Shown here: piece after piece, positions 56,936-64,000 of the stretch
Numbering within the stretch: position 1 is the first letter of the stretch
Layout: each line of letters begins with the position of its first letter
Assembly (NCBI GenBank): GCA_035772405.1
Contig: JAYKKM010000044.1
Span: 1,704,001 to 1,768,000, forward strand
Direction: 5' to 3'
From: Chrysogorgia sp. JL179-B06
Taxonomy: Eukaryota > Cnidaria > Anthozoa > Scleralcyonacea > Chrysogorgiidae
Length of the DNA stretch: 64,000 bases
Notes under the pieces: model-generated
What the model was told of the DNA's origin: nothing
Seen by the model: only the letters and a program-made list of their open reading frames with translations
Databases searched by the model: none
Program-made: the position numbers and the translations under genes

Positions 56936-57899
56936 AGATAGATAGATAACTTTATTTAAACACGCTTACAACGTCAACAAAAGCTGGTTTCCACGAAGGG
57001 CGTGTACAACAATAAAGACAAATAAAACAGTATAAGCTAACAATGTCAATATAAGGTAATAATAAAGATTATATATCGTTATATTTATGTATTTTAAATT
57101 TATTTACATAAACGTTATTTAATGACATGAGCAGCGATTTTGCGTTCAAAGTATAGCAGAGATTTGCTCTCCCTAATTTCTTTAGGCAAAGAGTTCCATA
57201 TAAATGCCCCATCTGAAACATGAAACTCTTTTTCATGCTATTTGTACGTGGTTGTGGCAAAAAATTTTAAACATGATCTTAGCTTTGGCTTTTCTTCTTT
57301 GAGCTTGAAGTGATTGCCATCCTAATGCACTTAACGCAATTTTGTGATCAATGTCATTGTTCATATTTGTGATAATTCTAGCAGCTCTGTTATGAAGTTT
57401 TTACCAAACACATTCCATACTTCACAACAATAGTTAAAGTATGGTTGAACAATGGCATTGTAGACGGAAAGAAGAGAGTCTCTGTCAACAAATTCCCTTA
57501 AACGTCGGAGAGCACCTAATCCTGAAGTGATTTTCTTGCAGATACTTTCAGTATTGCTTTTAATCCTAGAGTCTTGCGTTCAAACACTTGTTTAATTGAT
57601 TTATTTTCTATAATGACGTTTAGCTGCGTTTCTGAGATATTATTTATCAGTGGTTTTGATCCGATCAACATAAATTCAGTTTTTGCTACATTTAGACTAA
57701 GTTTGTTTGCCATTAACCATTTCCTGAGGTTTTCTAAATCTGAATTCATTGCAATTTCGATATCATTTATCGTCTCACCGGAGGCTGTTAAGTTTGTGTC
57801 AGCAAATAATCGGGGTTTAGTTTTATTTATTAAGCATTCTGGCAAATCGTTTATGTATAATAAAAAGAATAAAGTACTAAATATACTAGGAGTAATCAA
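56936..57899 (-). pseudogene. Degenerate LINE reverse-transcriptase 3' half with (TATC)n tail
   Basis: Reading down from 57899: LYINDLPECL, KPRLFADTNLTASGETINDI (the FADD catalytic box has lost one Asp), LRKWLMANKLSLNVAKTEFM and LIGSKP. After frameshifts come RLREFVDRDSLLSVYNAIVQ and YFNYCCEVWNVFGKNF. The 3' UTR ends AAATAAAGTTATC with a (TATC)n tail at 56936-56951. A different family from the element at 60249-63151. Confidence 0.85.
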
Positions 57900-58006
57900 A
57901 GATTATGTAATTGCGTTCGGCGCATGTGGACCAGTAAATGGCGAACGAAGATCGGTAATTATGCTGTAACGAATTATGAAAATAAATAAAGCTAATAAAT
58001 ATATAA

Positions 58007-58760
58007 CAGCGTCTTAATTGAAGGAGACACTAGTCTGTAACCTCAATGTTTTTGACAACGGTGACATCCTGAGTGATTTCCGTACGTTATTTTAATATTG
58101 GGAGAGTATATTTCCCGTTCGTTTGTTCGATTTGAAAGTAATTGACCACCAGATACATGTAAATCGTTCAATTCAGAAATATTACAATCGTGAAGTTCGA
58201 TTTGGCAAAAGTTTCATAACTTCGCGAGGCTTGCTCGTTTCGAGTAAATGTTAGAATTAGATGTTCTAATGATCAGATTGAATTTTGAGTTATAAACGCG
58301 CCATATATGATTACCGTTATACCGTATGTTATTTTTAAGGCCATGGATTGGACCATATGATCGACTTGATACGGGTTTAGATTGTTATCGACTGGAACAC
58401 GGCAACAAACGACAGCGTCTTAATTCAAGGAGACACTATATAAACCTCAATGTTTTTGACAACGGTGACATCCCGCATTCCCGTTCGTTAGTTCGATTTG
58501 AAATATGCCCACTCGACCGCTAGATAAGTCAGCAAACATTACAATCGTGAAGTTCGATTTGGCAAAGTGTCGCTTGAATGGAAAATTTATAACTTCGCGA
58601 GGCTTGCACGTTTCGAGTAAATGTTGTTCGAATTAGATGTATGGTGTTCAAATGATCAGATTGAATTTTGACATTATAAACGCGCCATATGATTACCATA
58701 TGACATGTTATTTATTACAAGGCTATATGATCGCCTTTATACGTGGTTTATATTCTACAT
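58007..58760 (+). repeat. Tandem duplication, period about 405 bp
   Basis: Unit 1 starts CAGCGTCTTAATTGAAGGAG at 58008 and unit 2 CAGCGTCTTAATTCAAGGAG at 58413. Shared blocks include CCTCAATGTTTTTGACAACG, TTACAATCGTGAAGTTCGAT, CATAACTTCGCGAGGCTTG (ATAACTTCGCGAGGCTTG in unit 2) and TATAAACGCGCCATAT. Units differ by substitutions and small indels. No coding frame is kept in both. Confidence 0.9.
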
Positions 58761-59804
58761 TCTATTTATTTGATCCTCCATGCTATAGAAAATTCCTAGC
58801 ATCATTCTGCTGGCATGCCAGCCTAATCCTGAACACGTCTACAGGCAACTTCGTATCCACTGCTCCTGTGTTAGTCGCCCCGGGAGGCAGCATTTTCCTA
58901 GCTAGTACTAATTCATAATTTATTCCAAAACGGTAATTTATTCAAAAATGGGAAAGATTTTATCTTGATTTCTTTTAGCTGTAAAGCACAGGTAACCCAT
59001 AACATGCCTGATTAGAATGCGTTCTCCTTCGTCGAACGCAATTACGAAAATACACCAAGGGAAATTAACACCTACAGTCACTTAACTTACCCGTGTGGAT
59101 GGTTAGGTGCAGACACGGCAGCTGTGTGGTTACCAGTAGCGAAGTTGGCCAGAGCAACTGGTCATGCATGCTATGCAAATTTTGAAACGATGTACATATA
59201 AAGATCTTTAGAAATATATTGTTTTCAAAATATGCAGATGTTTATAAATTAACTGAGCGTGACCAGTTGCTACGGCCAGCTAAGGCGATGCAACGATTCC
59301 CAGCCTTCACCTGTCCACCACTGTCTGCAACCTATCACACCGAATATTTCTGTGGAAAAACTAAAGAAAAATGTTTTTATCTGACTCTATACAAGTACTC
59401 TGTCACGATACTCTGCTTTCCAGCTGTCTGACGACGTAATGATTATAGTCGCTTGCGCGTTATTGACAGTTAAGTTCAAGAAAATACAATACAGGTTCAA
59501 GAAAATACGTGTTCAAGAAAACATTTCTCATAGGCGGACGGGTAAAATTTTGTAGAGGGGGAGGGGGGGGGAGCATAACTTGCCCGAATAAATGATGACG
59601 TCATTACTGAAGAACACGAATTGCCATCGCTTATCCTAAGCATTGTTACACATGCACGTTTTTCGTTAATATATATGAACAATTGGACATGCATTATAGA
59701 TCCCTGAAAGTGTATTTCCTGCAATTTAAGGGTACTTTTCTCGTTTTTTTCACCCAGCCGCGCGGCAATGTGCGGGATTCGAAGTATTTACTATTACCAT
59801 TAAG
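58761..59804. other. Intergenic, no gene
   Basis: Short frames at 58637-58918, 59219-59431 and 59683-59883 have no motifs. 59480-59520 has GTTCAAGAAAATAC repeated three times, and 59555-59573 is a G-rich run. Confidence 0.4.
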
Positions 59805-60248
59805 GCCCATCTACACGATACGATTTGTCGTATACGATTGTGATCTTGGTGTATGCATGGATAGTAAAAGAACTTTTTACTAGCCATGGTGTATGTGATC
59901 AAACTGTACCCTGAACTGTACACACGTGTCAACATTCGCCATCGAATCACAAACAAGAATTATGTCGTGTGCAAACAATTGCATACGCCAGAATGACAAT
60001 CGTATGCGACAAATCGTATCGTGTAGATTGGCCTTTAAAGGCCAATCTACACGATACGATTTGTCGTATACGATTCTCATCTTGGGTATGTGATCAAACT
60101 GTACACGCGTGTCAACATTTGTCTGCATCCAATCATAAACAAGAATTATGTCGTGTGCAAACAATTGCATACGCCAGTACGACAATCGTATACAACAACG
60201 TACGCCAGAATGACAATCGTATACGATGATGAATCGTATCGTGTAGAT
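59805..60248. mobile_element. Two head-to-tail MITEs joined by a TTAA-centred palindrome
   Basis: Unit 1 (59805-60033) and unit 2 (60040-60248) share ATCTACACGATACGATTTGT ends and the interior AACAAGAATTATGTCGTGTG. The junction GGCCTTTAAAGGCC is palindromic and TTAA also precedes unit 1 (59800-59803). Unit 2 abuts the (TAA)n tail of the LINE. Confidence 0.85.
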
Positions 60249-63151
60249 AATAATAATAATAATAAATAATAATAATAATAAAGACGTATTAGGAGCATTA
60301 TACAATAGTCTCAATGCTCTTACAACAATATATATATTCTTAAAGTTACTTTTAAAACTAATTACAGTTTCATTATAAGATAAAGCCTACTACATATATT
60401 AACACTATGAACACTAACTATTAATTTTAAAAAAGAAAAGTCTTAACTGCAGACTTAAAATTACTTAACATTTCAAAGCTTCTAATTTCCTGTGGTAATG
60501 AATTCCACAGTTTTGGCGCTGCAACCGAGAATGCTCTGTCTCCATGAGTCACCGTTTTGGATTTTGGCTCGAGTAGCAGATTTTGGTCAGATGATCTCAA
60601 AGTACGAGTAGGTTTATATTTAGTTAGCAAATCAGTAATATAAACAGGCGCCTGGCCATGCAAAGCCTTGAAAGTAATTATTAGTATCTTAAAAACAATC
60701 CGTGTTCTCACCGGCAACCAGTGAAGATTACGTAGCGTAGGGGAGATATGCTCCGATTTTTTAACCCCTGCAACAAGTCTAGCAGCTGTATTTTGAATTC
60801 GCTGTAACTTGCTCAATTCAGTATCTGGTAAGCCATATAGGATGCTATTACAACTGTCAAGTTTTGATGTTATGAATGCATGCACCAACTTCTCACAGTC
60901 CTTTTTACTCAAATATTTCCTGATCTTGCCAATATTTCTGATAGCCAAAGTGGCCGATTTACAAATGTTATTTACATGAGTATTTAATTTTAAATGTCTA
61001 TCAACAGCAACACCGAGATCACGTGCAACCGGAGCCGGTTGGATTATCACATCATTGACACATATTTCTGGCATTGGTTCGCAATGCATAAAACGTGATG
61101 ATAGATGGACAATCTCGGTTTTACTTGGATTGCATATAAGACCATTCATAGTACACCAGATGGTGATGTCCTTAATACATAACTCAAGTTTAGCTAGAGC
61201 AGCAGATCGATCACATGGTGTTTTTATAGGCATATACAGCTGTGTGTCATCAGCGTACATTATGCAATCAAGGCCGTGGGCTTTGATCACATCTTCCAAT
61301 GGTGCAAAGAAGAGTGAAAACAGAAGTGGACCCAGTACAGAACCCTGAGGTACACCATATTGCAATGGTTTATTTGAGGAATGCGTATTCTTCACCATAA
61401 CTGACTGTACCCGATCAGAAAGGTATGAGCGATACCAGGCTAGTACAGTTCCACTAAACCCATAACGATGTTTAAGTCTCTCCAATAGAACAGTGTGGTC
61501 AATGGTGTCGAATGCAGATGATAAGTCCAACAGTACCAACACTACTTCCTGATTTTCATCAAGTGCATTAAGGATGTCATTGAAAACACGCAGAACTGCT
61601 GTCTCTGTACTATGAAAGAGTCTATAAGCAGATTGCATTTTTGCAAGGAGGTTATTCTCAATAAGATAGTCTGTTGTCTGTCTGGCAGCATTCCGCTCTA
61701 ATACTTTTGACAAGAAAGCCACGTTTGTAATAGGTCTATAGTTAGGGAATTGCTCTTTATCACTTGTTGGTTTTTTAATAGATGGGCAGATGAGACCTTT
61801 CTTAAGTGACAGAGGAAATACTCCTGAGGATAAAGATGAATTGATAATGTCAGTAATTGGGGCAGCTAACACGTCAAGAGATTCCTTTAGCAGATGTGTA
61901 GGTACAGGATCTAAGGCACAGGATTTAGATGAGTACTGTTTGATTGTGTTACAGACAAAGCTTTCAGATACAGTAGTAAATTCACTGAACGAGCTTTTAC
62001 AACAAGGAGAGTCAACTGCTATAGATAGCTTCTTAACTGACTCATGTGTAAGTTTATCTCGAAGTAACTGAATCTTAGTTGAAAAATAACAACTAAAAGC
62101 ATCAGCCAGGTCATACGAAGAATCATGTGATGGCAATAAAGGAATAGATTTTACTCGGAACATCCCCTCAATCATGTGAAATAGCTGATTCTGATTAGAG
62201 TTAGATATCTTAGCCTTATAATAATCTGTTTTTGCAAAATCAATTGCCTTTGCGTATTTACGACATTGTTCCTTGTACAATTGATGATGAACCTGAAGGC
62301 GTGTAGAGAGAAATTTACGCTCAAACTGTCGTTTTTGTTTCTTCATAACTCTTAAGCTATCATTAAACCATGGAGCATTTGGGCGTAGGGTAATTGTGCG
62401 TGTACGCTTGGGTGCGTGTTTGTCCAAAAGCTCAGACAATACACAATTGAACTGTTCAGTAGCAGTGTTTACATCAGATACGGATGAACAAATTAATTGC
62501 GACTCAAGGATATCTTTTCGCCATGCCTGTAAGTCTATACGACGTAAATCACGATGATTAATAACTTTTTTAGAGGATTGGGGTCTCGGAAAATCCATGG
62601 TGCAAACAACAGCACTGTGATCTGAAGGTAAATCAGAGACGATCTCCATGGCAGTAGACAGTAAACTATCCTCCTGACGATCAATAATAAGGTCCAGTGT
62701 GTGACCACAACGATGAGTCGTACCAGTAACTCTTTGTTGTAAACCTGCTGAATCCAGGAGTTCCGTAAACCTAGTAGCATCGTCATCATTAACAACATCC
62801 ATATGGAAATTGAAATCCCCAGCAATTAACAAATAACCCGGAACAACAACTAACTCTTCTAAAATCGTTGAAAAATCATTGAAGAACATGGATGTCGTAA
62901 GCTTGTTCTTACGAGATGGAGGAGGTCTATAAACTGTGATGAGGCGAATATGCTTTTGAGACGATGATATGGAAAGATCCATATATTCCATTGACGCAAA
63001 CGTTGAGACTTCATTTTCATTTACGGTGAAACCCTTGCGAAGGAATACTCCAACTCCACCTCCTTTCGAATGGGATCTTGGCAAATGAAGAAACTTGTAA
63101 TCTTGTAAGGTATTGATAATTTCAGCTATAGTAGTATCTACTGCATTCTTA
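60249..63151 (-). mobile_element. 5'-truncated L2/CR1-type LINE with (TTA)n tail
   Basis: On the minus strand: a truncated endonuclease, RT, C-terminal domain, 3' UTR (60426-60282) and a (TTA)n tail (60281-60249). The reading frame is unbroken for more than 2.7 kb, so the insertion is young. The upstream neighbour (63310-63152) is a second copy of the 3' UTR end. Confidence 0.9.
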
Positions 63152-63168
63152 AGACGTATTAGGAGCAT
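60427..63168 (-). CDS. LINE ORF2: AP endonuclease (partial) and reverse transcriptase
   Basis: 913 codons. Endonuclease motifs LLIAGDFNFHMD, CGHTLDLIID and SDLPSDHSAVV are present, but the usual first 60-70 residues are missing. RT motifs are LDLSSAFDTIDH (A), YGVPQGSVLGPLLFSLF (B) and MYADDTQLYM (C, catalytic YADD). The C-terminus has LHWLPVRTRIVFKILI, AFSVAAPKLWNSLPQEIR and FKSAVKTFLF, typical of the L2/CR1 group. It would nick target DNA and prime reverse transcription of its own RNA. The ATG and the first seven codons (MLLIRLK) come from the abutting 3' UTR of another copy, so this start is not the original one. Confidence 0.93.
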   Translation of the reverse strand: MLLIRLKNAVDTTIAEIINTLQDYKFLHLPRSHSKGGGVGVFLRKGFTVNENEVSTFASMEYMDLSISSSQKHIRLITVYRPPPSRKNKLTTSMFFNDFSTILEELVVVPGYLLIAGDFNFHMDVVNDDDATRFTELLDSAGLQQRVTGTTHRCGHTLDLIIDRQEDSLLSTAMEIVSDLPSDHSAVVCTMDFPRPQSSKKVINHRDLRRIDLQAWRKDILESQLICSSVSDVNTATEQFNCVLSELLDKHAPKRTRTITLRPNAPWFNDSLRVMKKQKRQFERKFLSTRLQVHHQLYKEQCRKYAKAIDFAKTDYYKAKISNSNQNQLFHMIEGMFRVKSIPLLPSHDSSYDLADAFSCYFSTKIQLLRDKLTHESVKKLSIAVDSPCCKSSFSEFTTVSESFVCNTIKQYSSKSCALDPVPTHLLKESLDVLAAPITDIINSSLSSGVFPLSLKKGLICPSIKKPTSDKEQFPNYRPITNVAFLSKVLERNAARQTTDYLIENNLLAKMQSAYRLFHSTETAVLRVFNDILNALDENQEVVLVLLDLSSAFDTIDHTVLLERLKHRYGFSGTVLAWYRSYLSDRVQSVMVKNTHSSNKPLQYGVPQGSVLGPLLFSLFFAPLEDVIKAHGLDCIMYADDTQLYMPIKTPCDRSAALAKLELCIKDITIWCTMNGLICNPSKTEIVHLSSRFMHCEPMPEICVNDVIIQPAPVARDLGVAVDRHLKLNTHVNNICKSATLAIRNIGKIRKYLSKKDCEKLVHAFITSKLDSCNSILYGLPDTELSKLQRIQNTAARLVAGVKKSEHISPTLRNLHWLPVRTRIVFKILIITFKALHGQAPVYITDLLTKYKPTRTLRSSDQNLLLEPKSKTVTHGDRAFSVAAPKLWNSLPQEIRSFEMLSNFKSAVKTFLF

Positions 63169-63310
63169 TATACACTAGTCTCAATGCTCTTACAACAATA
63201 TATTCTTAATGTTACTTATAAAACTAATTACAGTTTCATTATAAGATAAAACCTACTACATATATTACCAAATGAACAAAAAACTATTAATTAATTATTA
63301 TTAATTATTA
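63152..63310 (-). mobile_element. Second LINE 3' UTR end, fused head-to-tail to the ORF2 copy
   Basis: ACGTATTAGGAGCATTATAC and TAATTACAGTTTCATTATAA match 60282-60425 nearly base for base. It has no (TTA)n tail where it joins the ORF2 copy at 63152. Confidence 0.9.
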
Positions 63311-63811
63311 CGTAAGGCCACTAGATTCTCCTCAGTTGACGAATCCCGCGAAGAACCAACCAAACAAAAAGGATAACTTGGATTGTTCGGAGCAAAATCA
63401 TGGCGCGTGTGTCTATACAGCGAGTACAGTTGATAGTTCGATGAGTTTTTTGATGTAACACAGATTTTCCAGATTTAAACCATGTGGATATCTCTCCCGC
63501 GTTTGGGGAATGCGTTGCACGACGGCAGGAGAGAAGGAAGGAATTAGCCATAAAACCAAATTTATTTGGTCTAAACGTAATCTCGTATGCCCAGCCTTGC
63601 TATGCCGTCTAACCATTGCTCAACGAAGAACAACAATGAAATTCCAGATTTCCCTCAATGAGAATCTGTTATAATGTCATTAAGTTGCATTCAAATATTA
63701 GAATAATTTAATACAGGACCTTTTTGCCGAAATGACAAGACTATTTTTGCCCGAATAGAGCTAATTTTTCCGGACAACTGGGGGGCTGCAGCCCCCGCCC
63801 GTACTCCTACG
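63311..63811. other. Intergenic, no supported gene
   Basis: Two short minus-strand frames (63321-63616) lack motifs. Nothing else recognised. Confidence 0.4.
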
Positions 63812-64000
63812 TCTTTATTTATTTATTTATTTATTTAGCTAGCTTCGCCTCTAAAAAATACATAGGAGAAGCAGGGTCACCACAACAGTTAAACACCAAT
63901 TACAGTGGGCCCTTACAAAAATAAAATAATAACTAATAACAGCAAGTTATGGGTTCAATGAGGCTTCGCGATGTATTGCACTTTAGGCAGACAGTTTTCC
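63812..64000 (-). mobile_element. LINE 3' tail at the right edge, (TAAA)n
   Basis: The (TTTA)n run at 63815-63837 is followed by CAGGGTCACCACAACAG and ACAGTGGGCCC, similar in layout to 16850-16985. The element continues past the window. Confidence 0.5.

Noticed and set aside
60427..63168. Host gene with an endonuclease/exonuclease/phosphatase domain
   Set aside because: RT motifs A-C, a microsatellite tail and a duplicated 3' UTR show it is a LINE.

Overview
The window is animal nuclear DNA: split genes with GT-AG introns, tRNA-derived SINEs, several non-LTR retrotransposon families, many terminal-inverted-repeat and foldback DNA elements, and long micro- and minisatellites. The gene set (a GPR158-type class C receptor and the centriolar protein LRRCC1) is metazoan. 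The repeat style, including a short hairpin beginning CAGCCTCGTACCCAGGC, reminds me of anthozoan cnidarians. That assignment is inference and another marine invertebrate is possible. All gene models were built by hand from splice signals, reading phase and protein similarity, without transcript data.

Layout. (1) 1-11671, minus strand: the 5' part of a GPR158/GPR179-like receptor gene. Three coding exons give the signal peptide, Cache-like ligand domain, Cys-rich stalk and first membrane helix; the rest lies left of the window. Its introns carry at least three copies of a roughly 300-bp MITE. (2) 11672-24700: about 13 kb without a convincing host gene, filled with SINEs, a mariner-like element, two adjoining truncated LINEs of different endonuclease classes, foldback elements and Penelope-like hairpins. 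(3) 24726-45056, plus strand: a complete 24-exon LRRCC1 (VFL1/CLERC) orthologue. All 23 junction phases agree and the exons sum to 1,035 codons. Nearly every long intron hosts its own transposon nest or tandem array. (4) 46807-52721, plus strand: a 7-exon gene of 303 codons that I do not recognise, with a coiled-coil start and a basic tail; huge CAT/CAC arrays lie on both sides of its fourth exon. (5) 52722-64000: mobile-element territory, with a TTAA foldback element, perfect 69-bp inverted repeats enclosing a RecQ-helicase-like fragment, a 63-bp hairpin with a 9-bp target duplication, a decayed LINE, a 405-bp tandem duplication, a doubled MITE and a nearly intact L2/CR1-type LINE reverse transcriptase arranged head-to-tail with a second 3' end.

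The genes do not form an operon-like unit. LRRCC1 acts in centriole and ciliary biology. The unknown gene follows it in the same orientation 1.75 kb downstream but no functional link can be claimed. The points most worth following are the unknown gene, an inferred GC-AG intron whose donor sits 7 nt from a transposon end, two unrelated hairpins that are both exactly 63 bp with 9-bp target duplications, a small ORF shared by two copies of a DNA element, and the trapped helicase fragment.
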